From: Butyrivibrio hungatei
Lineage (GTDB): Bacteria; Bacillota; Clostridia; Lachnospirales; Lachnospiraceae
DNA length: 64,000 bases
Direction: 5' to 3'
Assembly (NCBI RefSeq): GCF_900101605.1
Contig: NZ_FMUR01000010.1
Coordinates: 1-64,000 of the forward strand
Part shown: piece by piece, positions 1-8,694 of the stretch
Layout: each line of letters opens with the position of its first letter
How positions within the stretch are numbered: the first letter of the stretch is position 1
Notes under the pieces: model-generated
Database searches by the model: none
Told to the model about the DNA's origin: nothing
The model's input: the letters and a program-made list of their open reading frames with translations, nothing else
Made by a program: the position numbers and the translations under genes

Positions 1-210
1 TACCACAAACATAAGTCTGTAGCCATCTCAGCACAGTTACCTGTTAAGAATTGGGTTTCAATTTTCAAGGATCAAACGATTGCAGATGCGGTCCTGGACC
101 GCATAGTGCGCAATGCGTATAGGTTCGACCTAAAAGGTCCTTCCCGCCGTCCTACGATAGAACATATGCCGGCTGACGCCGGAGATGACAATAAGACGGC
201 AAGCGAGTAA
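1..210 (+). CDS. istB: IS21-family IstB-like ATPase, C-terminal 69 residues (cut by window edge)
   Basis: The reading frame is open from base 1 to a TAA at 208-210. The residues include the run DQTIADAVLDRIVRNAYRF followed by LKGPSRRP, which is the typical C-terminal end of IstB, the AAA+ helper ATPase of IS21-family transposition. The N-terminal ATPase domain and the partner transposase IstA would lie upstream of the window. Repeats of the kind found at IS21 ends follow directly downstream, which supports an element whose right end lies here. Whether the element is intact cannot be seen. Confidence 0.88.
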   Translation, partial: YHKHKSVAISAQLPVKNWVSIFKDQTIADAVLDRIVRNAYRFDLKGPSRRPTIEHMPADAGDDNKTASE

Positions 211-227
211 TATAAAAAATAGATGTC

Positions 228-290
228 ATCTTGTCCACTTGATACAGGAATCTTGTCCGGATATTAGTAGAAACCTTGTCCGGATAATTG
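228..290. repeat. IS21-type multiple end repeats (right end)
   Basis: Three copies of a CTTGTCC core occur at 230-236, 252-258 and 275-281; the last two share the longer form CTTGTCCGGAT. Their spacing is 22 and 23 bases, about two helical turns. They lie just past the istB stop. IS21-family elements carry several such repeats at their ends as transposase binding sites, so this is read as the right end. The exact terminal base and the target duplication could not be fixed. Confidence 0.6.
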
Positions 291-299
291 CGGAACTGA

Positions 300-455
300 C
301 GTCCGAGTATTACAAGATGCTTGTACCAAATAGACAAGAATCATCATAAAAGGGAAGACTATTATATCTTTTGGACAGCGTATCCTGTCAAATACAATCA
401 TACAAAGAGAAAGCTCTTGCAAGAGTATGAAGATTTTTTGAAAAAGCAATCTTAG
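300..455 (+). pseudogene. 3' remnant of an unidentified gene truncated by the IS end
   Basis: A frame open from 300 to a TAG at 453-455 has no start codon but ends in credible protein sequence: REDYYIFWTAYPVKYNHTKRK, then a charged amphipathic tail LLQEYEDFLKKQS. It has no ribosome binding site and begins at the presumed IS end, so it looks like the tail of a gene cut by the insertion. A WTAYPV..NHTKRKL ending of this sort resembles tails of some phage-linked nuclease-like proteins, but that is only a recollection of style and no function is assigned. A hairpin terminator follows immediately. Confidence 0.4.
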
Positions 456-464
456 TTAATGCAA

Positions 465-487
465 AAAGCGCCTTAAAAAGGCGCTTT
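465..487 (+). terminator. Hairpin terminator after the remnant gene
   Basis: AAAGCGCCTT (465-474) pairs with AAGGCGCTTT (478-487) around a 3-base loop. It lies 10 bases after the remnant stop. The following run of T is weak. The stretch from 488 to 688 is AT-rich and shows no convincing gene. Confidence 0.6.
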
Positions 488-688
488 CGTTACTCCTTCT
501 ACCTATGGAATGGTAGATGAGCTAATGTCAAAATAAGACAAAAGATATTATATACAAATAATTATGTAAGTTCAATATCTTTCTAAGTAAATTCTATAAG
601 TATACATTATTTTTTTCAATAAACATAATGTAAATTTTTGCTGAAAGAATTTGAATAAAAAAAGAACAGGGGTAATCGAAATAATTCC

Positions 689-1051
689 ATGACAATCAGT
701 GAACGTATTTTTGAACGACTTAATCAGTTAGATATGACACAGAAGGATTTTTCTGATAAGACCGGGATAATGCCAAGTACAATAAGTGAATGGAAGAAGA
801 ATAAGACTAATCCGTCTTCGGATAAGATTATGTCCATTTGTAAAGCGCTTGATGTGACTCCGGAATGGCTTTTATCAGGTGTTGAAGGCGTGAAAGGAAG
901 AGAAAGAAGCAATAACTATTATGTGATTGACAAGAATACTGATATAGGGGTGCTTGTAGAAAGATTTTATTTATTGGAACCAAATATGAGAGAGAGGATT
1001 ATTGGGTATGCAGAGGCTATACTGGCTATGACTAAGAAAGATGTTACTTAG
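689..1051 (+). CDS. XRE-family helix-turn-helix regulator
   Basis: This 120-residue protein has an N-terminal HTH_XRE domain (about residues 5-65). The helices run through MTQKDFSDKTGI and PSTISEWKKNKTNP, and the domain closes with a typical ALDVTPEWLLSG segment. The C-terminal half (about 75-120) has no recognised domain and may be a dimerisation or sensor region. It is a soluble DNA-binding protein, probably a phage-type or autoregulatory repressor. It stands alone between the IS remnant and a convergent membrane-protein gene. Only a distant AGGGGT precedes the ATG, so the start is the first in-frame ATG rather than one set by a strong ribosome binding site. Its target is unknown. Confidence 0.8.
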   Translation: MTISERIFERLNQLDMTQKDFSDKTGIMPSTISEWKKNKTNPSSDKIMSICKALDVTPEWLLSGVEGVKGRERSNNYYVIDKNTDIGVLVERFYLLEPNMRERIIGYAEAILAMTKKDVT

Positions 1052-1083
1052 AATGCTCATAAGTAGACTACTTATGAGTATTC
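1051..1083 (+). terminator. Terminator of the XRE gene
   Basis: A 15-bp hairpin, arms 1051-1065 and 1069-1083 with a 3-base loop, overlaps the last base of the XRE stop codon and is followed by a T-rich stretch. It separates the convergent genes and may serve both strands. Confidence 0.65.
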
Positions 1084-1126
1084 TATTGTTTTACGTTTGA
1101 TTATTACGAAAATGCCGAAAGATTAA

Positions 1127-3091
1127 TTAAAGGTTCCCAAATTTAATTCTATACACCAGCCATCCTTTATAACTGAAGGAGTTTTCTTCAAATGCATAGT
1201 TGTTCTTAATTAACTCCGCTATTTCACCGCCATATAACGGACTGTACAGGTAATAACCGGTTCGGTCAGGACCAAAATCAAAAATGTGTTCCTCGCTGAT
1301 TACATGAACGGAATATTCTTGTCCGTTATCACAATCGGTCATGCGGGTTTTGCGTTTGGGGTTCCAATAATCGGTATAATTGATCTCGGTTCTGTTATTT
1401 AGATTTTCATACCAGCCCATTGCATCGAAATGCCAGGTCGCATTTGCGACTGCAGGTAAATATAATTTGGCGGAATCGTCATTCATGACGTCTTCAAGTG
1501 CCATATCTACAACTTTTCCCCAACCCTGATATTGTCTGTTGTAAGCCATGCCATCAGATAAAATTTCACTGGTAGTAATAAGTGTTTTGCTTCCGACGTT
1601 TATGTTTGGAAAGAGCTTTAGCATGAGCGGATCTATAGTTGCAAATGATTGGATGAAAAGAAGCATTATTAACGCGGCAGATATGCTGATTTTTACTGCT
1701 TTTTTGTCAATGTAATTGATTAATATGTATGCCACTACTAAATATATCTGAGCAACCAGTGCATCTATATATCTGGGGTGATTGATTGTCTTAAATAATA
1801 CCGAGAAGATAAGGAATGCGATCATTGAGAATAACATAGGAATCAATGATATGCTTTTATTTATTTGAACTTTTTTTATAACACCGATGATAAATACAAA
1901 TAAAGCAAGTACGATCAATAGCCAATTAAAGTTGATTGCCAAAAGTGACAGCAGTTTGTCTTTAATATAATTAAGGTCGATTTCAAATGCTCCGTTTCCT
2001 TCCCAGTGTCCCACGAGATAATATGCGATCAGCCACATAAAGCAGGGAATGGCCATGATAATATATTTATGGAATTTATAAAAGATTTTTTTGCTTTTGA
2101 TAAGGTCAACAATGTAGAAGCCGAAAATAAACAGCACATATGAGATCATTGCGGTTTCTTTGCAGAAGATAAAAAAATATCCGATAAATACAGTCAGCAG
2201 ATATTTCTTTGTATATAATGCATAGACCAATATGGGCATCACGCACCACATGGCATAGTCAGGGTAGCTGTAGGTTATCATTCCGAGCATATAAGGCGAA
2301 CATGCAAATAAGGCAGTTAATACTACCTGTACTGCGATATCGTTTTTGCTTGCACTACTGCAAAATAAAACTACGCATTTATAGAATCCGTATACTCCGG
2401 TAGCATAGAGAATAACCCCGAATAGAGCCTGTCCAACCATGGTGTCGCCGATAAGGAGCTTGAAAACGGTACACATTGCTGCATATGAATATGAGACATG
2501 ATCTGAAAGGGAAAGTCTTGAAAAATCCCAAAGAGAATAAATATCGTTTGCACTTACAAGTTCAAACATATCGTGAGAATCCCACAAAAAATAGACAGTA
2601 TTATGGCTTATGTATTGGATGCTTGCCAATAAGATGAGGATTGCGGCGGAAATGATGCACAGAGTTTTTTTCTTGATTAATACTGTCTTCCAAAAAGATC
2701 GGTCTATGACAAAAAGTATTATGGATAAAAAGAGAGTTCCTGCATATGAAAACAGAGCAAATACGGCAGATTCTTTTATTAAAATACCAAATGACGGAAT
2801 GAGTAGAAGTTCAATAATTGATACAACACCTAAAATTATGCGGAGCTGATCTTTGATTTTTTCTGAATGAATAACATATGCACAAAAGAAGAATACTAGT
2901 CCGATTCCCCAAAATACGAAGCGAGAAAACCGCATGTCGCCACTTTGCTCATATCTAAATGAAGAAAAGAGTGCAAGGAAAAACATGACAAAAGACATAG
3001 ATGAGAGAAAAAGTTGAATTATTTCAATATTTTTTTCATCGAACTTTTTTAGAATAGTATTCATATGTATTGGGAAATAAGTTCCTTTCAT
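1127..3091 (-). CDS. Polytopic membrane protein, GT-C-like, unassigned
   Basis: The frame encodes up to 654 residues with about a dozen hydrophobic segments between residues 20 and 480, then a soluble C-terminal part of about 150 residues containing WHFDAMGWYENLNNRTEINY and YYLYSPLYGGEIAELI. An aromatic- and aspartate-rich extracytoplasmic stretch (YFLWDSHDMFELVSAND) follows the first membrane segments, a layout seen in GT-C glycosyltransferases that use polyprenyl-linked sugars. It is the only minus-strand gene of the polysaccharide locus and is divergent from the next gene. A start at the internal ATG (base 3064) is possible because an AAAGGA lies upstream of it. No family is assigned with certainty. 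Confidence 0.65.
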   Translation of the reverse strand: MKGTYFPIHMNTILKKFDEKNIEIIQLFLSSMSFVMFFLALFSSFRYEQSGDMRFSRFVFWGIGLVFFFCAYVIHSEKIKDQLRIILGVVSIIELLLIPSFGILIKESAVFALFSYAGTLFLSIILFVIDRSFWKTVLIKKKTLCIISAAILILLASIQYISHNTVYFLWDSHDMFELVSANDIYSLWDFSRLSLSDHVSYSYAAMCTVFKLLIGDTMVGQALFGVILYATGVYGFYKCVVLFCSSASKNDIAVQVVLTALFACSPYMLGMITYSYPDYAMWCVMPILVYALYTKKYLLTVFIGYFFIFCKETAMISYVLFIFGFYIVDLIKSKKIFYKFHKYIIMAIPCFMWLIAYYLVGHWEGNGAFEIDLNYIKDKLLSLLAINFNWLLIVLALFVFIIGVIKKVQINKSISLIPMLFSMIAFLIFSVLFKTINHPRYIDALVAQIYLVVAYILINYIDKKAVKISISAALIMLLFIQSFATIDPLMLKLFPNINVGSKTLITTSEILSDGMAYNRQYQGWGKVVDMALEDVMNDDSAKLYLPAVANATWHFDAMGWYENLNNRTEINYTDYWNPKRKTRMTDCDNGQEYSVHVISEEHIFDFGPDRTGYYLYSPLYGGEIAELIKNNYAFEENSFSYKGWLVYRIKFGNL

Positions 3092-3196
3092 ATTTTTGGA
3101 AAAATAAGAGCTTAGAAAAAATCATAAATAATAATAGCACATATATGATATATTTATCAGTATATGTGCGGACATTATAATTTGGCGGAGGTAAAA

Positions 3197-5092
3197 ATGA
3201 TACTGGTTCGATTCTTTGTTCCACTTATCTATTCTGTGATGATCGGAGGGGCGTGGAGTTTATGGTCACGTAAAAAGTTTTCAAGTTCTGTGGCGCCCGC
3301 TTATATGTTACATGTATTGGTTGTTCTTTTGAGCGGATTGGTATTTAAACGACTTTCTATAGGCATCTACGGCGGTATTTTTGCTGCGCTCGTTTTATCG
3401 GTGTTATATGTGCTCAAGGATAAGAAACAATATGCCACAGCTTTTGGAAGAGTGTCGGAATATGCAAATGAACTGTGGAATGGGGGATTGTTTACCTTTT
3501 TTGTCTTTTATGTTCTTTGTTTTTTCCTGAATTCACAAAAGTGCTTTGCGTTTTGGGATGAATTTTCGCATTGGGGAATGTTCCTTAAGGAGAGCCTCAG
3601 ACTTGATAGCTTGTATTGCATGTCGCCGCTTGAATTTGTGCACAAAGATTATGTTCCGGCGATAACTTTATTTGAAACAATATGGTGTAAATTGAATTTT
3701 AGATTTGCTGAAGCTGATGCATATAGGGCAATACAGATTTTTATGTTCGCTTTACTTATGCCGATGTTTGAGAGTTTTAATGCATATAGCAAGAAAAAGC
3801 TTTTCAGGTTAAGTCCTGTTGCGATTGCTCTTTTGATTCCGCTTATTTTTAATACAGAGAATGCTTTTTTATTTTATCATTCAATATATTGTGATATAGC
3901 GGTAGCAATAGTGCTTTACTGGTGTATGTTTGAAGCATATAGAAAATATGATAATCCGGCATATCAATGTATGTTGATAGCGATAGGAGTTTCGGTACTT
4001 GTTTTGTCCAAAATGATTGCAATGGCTCTATTGCCGCTTGTGGTTGTGTTTTTTGTGATAAGAGTGTATTTCTTTTCTGATAAAAAGCTTAAAGAAAAAG
4101 AAAATATTCTAATGATTCTTCCTGTGGCTCTGCCTGTTGGACTATGGGGATGGTTTAATAAATTTGCTGAAATGCATGTGGGTAAAACAGGAGAAATACA
4201 GACTTACAGCGGGATGAAGGTTTCTTCGCTTAAAGATGTTTTTTTGCATCCAGACAATGGTGCCATTCCATATCTGGAAGAAGTAAAGAGTGAATTTGCG
4301 GATGCAATTATTTATAGAGATATTCTTCTTCATGGATCATATTGTGTCGCTATTATTTTTATGGTTATTACGTTTTTGGTAGTTTCTTTTTATACAAATG
4401 ATATTATAAAGAGGCGACTGATGAGGCTTCTTGGATTGTGGACATTGGCATCCGGAATCTTTTATGCGCTCTTGATTTATTTTTTGTATGCCACATCTTT
4501 TTCTGAATATGAAGCAGTGCGATTGGCAAGTTTTGAGCGATATATGAATTCTTTTGTTATTGCGGCGCTGTTTCTTCTCATAGCAGTTTACTATGATTCG
4601 GAAATATGGAAAGGACATATAAAGGGATATTACTTGATCTTGATATTATTGTCAGTGGGACTGGCATTTTTCCATGTTAATGCTTTTGACCAGGTATTAC
4701 CGGGAGGCATAGCAAAAGATGCTGAATATGTTCAGGAATATACAAGTAGTGCATCATTTATAATGGATAATACAGGTGAAGATGATAGAATCTTTATAAT
4801 CAAGAGAGGCGATAACGGGAAGTTTATATGGCATGAGCGATATTACTGTAGCCCGAGGATTATAGGCGGAGGAAGTATAGGGGCGCCGGTTGACGAAGAA
4901 GATGTCTGGTCTTGGGATGCGACGGCTGAACAGCTAATTGAAGCACTTAGAGATTACGATTTCATCTATTTTAGCGGATTGGATGAGGATTTCGTAAATA
5001 AATATTCCGGAGTCTTTGAAGACCCTTCGCAGATAACTGAAGGAAAGATATACAGGATTTCAGGGATAGAACCCAAAGTTATATTGGAATGA
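3197..5092 (+). CDS. Polytopic membrane protein, probable GT-C glycosyltransferase
   Basis: The start at 3197 is chosen because GGAGG lies a few bases upstream; this gives 631 residues. The protein is almost entirely membrane-embedded, with many hydrophobic segments up to about residue 500. A CFAFWDEFSHWGMFLKES stretch sits in the first large loop, where GT-C enzymes carry their catalytic acidic residues. A roughly 120-residue soluble domain closes the protein (FIIKRGDNGKFIWHERYY and following). It probably moves a sugar from a lipid-linked donor on the outer face of the membrane, but substrate and linkage are not predictable. It is divergent from the gene at 1127-3091 and is followed 39 bases later by a GT2 gene. 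Confidence 0.68.
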   Translation: MILVRFFVPLIYSVMIGGAWSLWSRKKFSSSVAPAYMLHVLVVLLSGLVFKRLSIGIYGGIFAALVLSVLYVLKDKKQYATAFGRVSEYANELWNGGLFTFFVFYVLCFFLNSQKCFAFWDEFSHWGMFLKESLRLDSLYCMSPLEFVHKDYVPAITLFETIWCKLNFRFAEADAYRAIQIFMFALLMPMFESFNAYSKKKLFRLSPVAIALLIPLIFNTENAFLFYHSIYCDIAVAIVLYWCMFEAYRKYDNPAYQCMLIAIGVSVLVLSKMIAMALLPLVVVFFVIRVYFFSDKKLKEKENILMILPVALPVGLWGWFNKFAEMHVGKTGEIQTYSGMKVSSLKDVFLHPDNGAIPYLEEVKSEFADAIIYRDILLHGSYCVAIIFMVITFLVVSFYTNDIIKRRLMRLLGLWTLASGIFYALLIYFLYATSFSEYEAVRLASFERYMNSFVIAALFLLIAVYYDSEIWKGHIKGYYLILILLSVGLAFFHVNAFDQVLPGGIAKDAEYVQEYTSSASFIMDNTGEDDRIFIIKRGDNGKFIWHERYYCSPRIIGGGSIGAPVDEEDVWSWDATAEQLIEALRDYDFIYFSGLDEDFVNKYSGVFEDPSQITEGKIYRISGIEPKVILE

Positions 5093-5131
5093 TATGATAG
5101 CGGTATATTTGAACGGCGAATAGGTGAAGTG

Positions 5132-5884
5132 ATGAAAGACAGTATACTTGTAACAATAATTACAGTTGCATATAACAGTGAAGCAACTATTAAGCGAACT
5201 ATAGAGTCTGTTCTGGCGCAGACGTATCCGGATATTGAATATCTTATTATAGATGGCGGAAGTACTGATAATACAGTGAAGATAGCAGGGGAATTTCGGA
5301 GTTCTTTTGCGGAAGCGGATGGTAAGTCGATGACTATCATATCTGAACCGGATAACGGGATGTATGATGCGCTCAATAAAGGTGTGAGGTTGGCAAAAGG
5401 GAGACTTATCGGTAATATCAATGCGGATGATTGGTATGAGCCAAGGGCCGTTGAGGATATGGTTTCGTTTTATGAGAATGAGCACTTTGATCTTGCCTGG
5501 GCAGATTTAGTGATACACAAGAAGAGCGGAGATTTTGTTAAGCGGGCGAAGGTCGGAAAACTATGGACTACGGCGCATTTTTGCCATCCGACGATGTTTG
5601 GGACCAAGGAATGTGAGATGAAGTTTCCTTATGCGGTACTTCAGATGGACGATGATTTTGATATGGTGCTCAGGGCAAATAAGGCGGGTGCTAAGATTAT
5701 GGCGCTTAACAAGGTTTTGGCGCATTATACGTTTGGCGGTATGAGTACGCAGCGAAGCCTTAAGAAGATGAACTCCAGAATATGGATGAAGTACAGGACA
5801 TATGTAAGAAACGGATACAGCAGGTTCTACTGGTTTTATTGTGTTGCTGTTGAATTTGCCAAGTTTGTTCTTGGTGGAGAATAA
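5132..5884 (+). CDS. GT2 family glycosyltransferase (WcaA-like)
   Basis: This is a 250-residue cytoplasmic enzyme with a GT-A fold. It has the opening TIITVAYNSEATIKRTIESVLAQ, the nucleotide-binding DGGSTDNT, and a metal-binding type NADDWYEP. The later FCHPTMFG and QMDDDFDMVLRA segments are typical of small GT2 enzymes of exopolysaccharide loci that add one sugar from a nucleotide donor to a growing lipid-linked chain. A GTG in frame at 5129 is possible, but the ATG at 5132 is better spaced from AGGTG. It lies between two membrane GT-C-like genes. Donor and acceptor are unknown. Confidence 0.85.
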   Translation: MKDSILVTIITVAYNSEATIKRTIESVLAQTYPDIEYLIIDGGSTDNTVKIAGEFRSSFAEADGKSMTIISEPDNGMYDALNKGVRLAKGRLIGNINADDWYEPRAVEDMVSFYENEHFDLAWADLVIHKKSGDFVKRAKVGKLWTTAHFCHPTMFGTKECEMKFPYAVLQMDDDFDMVLRANKAGAKIMALNKVLAHYTFGGMSTQRSLKKMNSRIWMKYRTYVRNGYSRFYWFYCVAVEFAKFVLGGE

Positions 5885-5905
5885 GAAAAGGAAGGAATTT
5901 ATGTA

Positions 5906-7378
5906 ATGAAAAATAAAAGAGAGAACATTACAAGAATTGCATATTTTGCATTTATATTTATTATTCTTATGGTTTTCTATTCAATTTATTATCCTATGGT
6001 ATTGTGTTCTCCGGACGATTGGCGATACATAAACTATTGGCGTGATAATGCCTTAGTTTACATTGGACGTGGGTGGAATCCGGCAAGAGTGCTTCCTGAA
6101 ATGCTTATGCCACTGATGGCTAACATGGGATTTTCTTTTGGCAGGTTATATGGAATAAGTTTTTTGAAAAGCGTTTCCATTGGCCTTTCTTTAGGAGTAG
6201 TCATATTTATTTGCCTGTACATTTATTTTTTTAGTCGTATGATTAGAAGACGGTTTGCATTGGATATTTTTCAAGAACTATTTATTGCAACAGTATTTTT
6301 GCTGATTCACTTTTGGATGTTTAGAAGCAACACCTTTAGAAATACTTTTTTAATTTATGGAGGTGACCCTAATACATATTATTATTACGTGATTCCTTTT
6401 TTGCTTAATTGCACAGTATGTTTTATATGGAATACTTGTGATAGCAGTGCGGATATTAGCAAATGGCCGGAATTTGTTAGGGGAATATGGATAATTGCTA
6501 TTTATCTGGCTGTTTTTTCAAACATGTTTAATAGTATAGTTATTGCTGTTTATGCTTCATTGAGATTACTTATATATATCTTTCAAAGCCTGAAGCGTAA
6601 AAACAATTGCCTGATATATAAAAATGTAAAATATGAATGTGCGGTACTGGTGATGTGGATATATTCGTTAGTAGCAGAGTTAAATGGTGGAAGAGCACAT
6701 TCTCTAATAGGAGCGGGTAAAAAAGGCGAATCCTACATTTCAAGAGTAGTTCAGACATTTTTGTGTTCTATGAATTTGTTCAAAAAATTTAATAAGTATT
6801 TTTTATTATTCTCATTTCTTTTAGTTGCTTATTCTGTGCTTGCAATAATAATACATAAAGGAAAAACTACTGACGTAAAATGCGGTAATGCGGTTAATTG
6901 GCCGGGAATATATATTTTTGTACTTGTATTTTTGGGACTTGTTTATTTGTACCAGCTTCTGCTGGGTGGTTTTGTGGGTTCGCTCTATATTGAACGTACT
7001 ATGGTGAGCAATACATATCTTATTTCAATCGTATTGATAGATATCTTTGCACTAATTTATATTGTAGTTAATAATAAAAATATAATGGTGTTTGCACCAA
7101 TTGTTACCATGATTATGGTATCGATGATAGGAACACCGGAACCGGTTTTTTCCGGCGGTTATAATGATTCTCAGGCATATGAAAAGCTATATGAGAATTA
7201 TCTTGGTGCTGTTATAGATGCTGATAATAAAGGAGAAGCCGAGGTTGTACTTGTTGCGCCTGATTGGAATCCTATTTCAGAAGAGAATATAGATTATTAT
7301 GAACTATTGGCAAAATATATGTCGTCAACTTTGTATAAGTATGGGATGACCGGTAAGCTTATAAAAATATCATTTTAA
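5906..7378 (+). CDS. DUF6056-like polytopic membrane protein
   Basis: The 490-residue protein has a short basic N-terminus, a first membrane helix, then a loop with CSPDDWRYINYWRD, followed by around ten more hydrophobic segments and a short soluble C-terminus. The SPDDW or SADDF loop directly after the first helix is shared with the protein at 16672-18240 and fits the DUF6056 group of membrane proteins common in Gram-positive polysaccharide loci. The GT-C character is inferred from the acidic loop. GAAGGA stands 9 bases before the ATG. It ends the first block of polysaccharide genes before a strong terminator. Codon use is more AT-rich than in the downstream block. Confidence 0.65.
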   Translation: MKNKRENITRIAYFAFIFIILMVFYSIYYPMVLCSPDDWRYINYWRDNALVYIGRGWNPARVLPEMLMPLMANMGFSFGRLYGISFLKSVSIGLSLGVVIFICLYIYFFSRMIRRRFALDIFQELFIATVFLLIHFWMFRSNTFRNTFLIYGGDPNTYYYYVIPFLLNCTVCFIWNTCDSSADISKWPEFVRGIWIIAIYLAVFSNMFNSIVIAVYASLRLLIYIFQSLKRKNNCLIYKNVKYECAVLVMWIYSLVAELNGGRAHSLIGAGKKGESYISRVVQTFLCSMNLFKKFNKYFLLFSFLLVAYSVLAIIIHKGKTTDVKCGNAVNWPGIYIFVLVFLGLVYLYQLLLGGFVGSLYIERTMVSNTYLISIVLIDIFALIYIVVNNKNIMVFAPIVTMIMVSMIGTPEPVFSGGYNDSQAYEKLYENYLGAVIDADNKGEAEVVLVAPDWNPISEENIDYYELLAKYMSSTLYKYGMTGKLIKISF

Positions 7379-7427
7379 CTCAGACTAAGCCTTCTTTGCC
7401 AAAATGGTATGGAAAAAGCAGAAGCAA

Positions 7428-7472
7428 TAACTCAAAAAGGAACTCAAATGATCTGAGTTCCTTTTTGAGTTA
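7428..7472 (+). terminator. Perfect 19-bp hairpin terminator
   Basis: Bases 7428-7446 and 7454-7472 are perfect reverse complements around a 7-base loop. The stem contains A5 and T5 tracts, so it can work on both strands. It closes the transcript of the upstream polysaccharide genes and isolates the DarTG cassette. Confidence 0.8.
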
Positions 7473-7576
7473 TTGGAATACGTTTTAATATATATTTGAG
7501 TTGGTGACTGGGAATAAATACAAATGTTGAATTAGTAAATGTTTCTGTTTATACTTGTGGGTAAGGAGAAAGAAAT

Positions 7577-7798
7577 ATGAGCATTGATAAACAACTTAAA
7601 ATACTTGCAATAAAAAATGATATAACTATATCTGAAATAGGTAGAAGGCTTGATAAGTCGCCACAGGCTTTTGGACAAAAGTGTAAAAGAGATAGTTTTA
7701 CGGTTTCCGATTTGAGAGAAATTGCAATGGTGACAGGGTGTAAACTGGAGTGCGCATTTGTGTTGCCGGATGGTGAAAGAATTGAGTTGGGGGATTAA
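7577..7798 (+). CDS. Small helix-turn-helix protein of the DarTG cassette
   Basis: The 73-residue protein is little more than an HTH fold: MSIDKQLKILAIKNDITISE, then IGRRLDKSPQAFGQKCKRD, ending in a beta-like LECAFVLPDGERIEL. Similar small Cro/XRE-type proteins are common in Clostridia. AAGGAG precedes the ATG at good spacing. The stop is two bases before the macrodomain gene, so it is co-transcribed with the toxin-antitoxin pair and probably controls its expression. No operator was identified in the 104 bases upstream of the gene. Confidence 0.75.
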   Translation: MSIDKQLKILAIKNDITISEIGRRLDKSPQAFGQKCKRDSFTVSDLREIAMVTGCKLECAFVLPDGERIELGD

Positions 7799-7800
7799 AG

Positions 7801-8694
7801 ATGATCAGATATTTGGATGGAGATATATTTACCGGTCCTGCGCAGACAATAGTTAATACAGTGAACACGGTCGGTGTTATGGGAAAGGGTATTGCGCTTG
7901 AGTTTAAGAAGCGCTATCCTGCTATGTTTGAGAGCTATAAGCTTGCATGTGAAAAGAAACGACTAAAAACAGGGCGCTTGATGCTTTTCTATGAGGCTGA
8001 TCATTGGGTGCTGAATTTTCCCACCAAAGAACACTGGAGATCACCATCAAGGCTTGAATATATTGAGCAGGGGCTTATTAGGTTTACAAAAATCTACGCA
8101 GAGTATGGAATTACTTCAATCGCATTTCCTAAACTTGGATGTGGTAATGGAGAGCTTGATTGGAAAGATGTAAAGCCTCTTATGGAAAAATATCTTAAGG
8201 ATTTACCGATTGATATCTATATCTATACCGGGGTGATTAAGGATGTTATACCGGAACACAAGAATCAGACTGATATTGTAAACTGGCTAAGACAGAATGC
8301 AAAAGATTTGTCATTTAACGGCCTCTGTGATGATATTCGATATAACTGCTCTATAGTTCCATATTCTTTTGATTACGACGGAAGTACTATTAGTATTATA
8401 TGGAATAATGGAATAGTCTTTTCACAGAATGGCAAAGAAGATCAGTTTTTATCTGAAGATGATCTCTTTGAATGCTGGGATTATATTCGTAATAAGGGAA
8501 TAGTAAAAAGTGATGAAAAAGTCTTATGGAATTATTTTTATGGATTGATGTTTGCTTTGGGGTATCTTAGCAAGGTTGTTATTAATGATGACGATATGCA
8601 AGTGAACGGATATCAATTAAATTCCGGTCTTGGTAGATCTTACTCTTTGGAAGGAATAACAAATGTACAGTGCAATAATAAAAAAGAATTATGA
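7801..8694 (+). CDS. darG: DarG-like antitoxin: macrodomain DNA ADP-ribosylglycohydrolase with C-terminal domain
   Basis: Residues 1-155 form a macrodomain of the DarG type. It has GDIFTGPAQTIVNTVNTVGVMGKGIA at the ADP-ribose site, the KEHWR segment with Lys76 at the position of the catalytic lysine of known DarG, and SIAFPKLGCGNGELDW. DarG removes ADP-ribose from thymidine in single-stranded DNA and so reverses DarT damage. Residues 160-297 form an extra domain that could bind and block the toxin, as the C-terminal domain does in two-domain DarG proteins; this is inferred. It lies two bases after the HTH gene and overlaps the toxin gene by 32 bases, so antitoxin and toxin are translationally coupled. 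Confidence 0.88.
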   Translation: MIRYLDGDIFTGPAQTIVNTVNTVGVMGKGIALEFKKRYPAMFESYKLACEKKRLKTGRLMLFYEADHWVLNFPTKEHWRSPSRLEYIEQGLIRFTKIYAEYGITSIAFPKLGCGNGELDWKDVKPLMEKYLKDLPIDIYIYTGVIKDVIPEHKNQTDIVNWLRQNAKDLSFNGLCDDIRYNCSIVPYSFDYDGSTISIIWNNGIVFSQNGKEDQFLSEDDLFECWDYIRNKGIVKSDEKVLWNYFYGLMFALGYLSKVVINDDDMQVNGYQLNSGLGRSYSLEGITNVQCNNKKEL

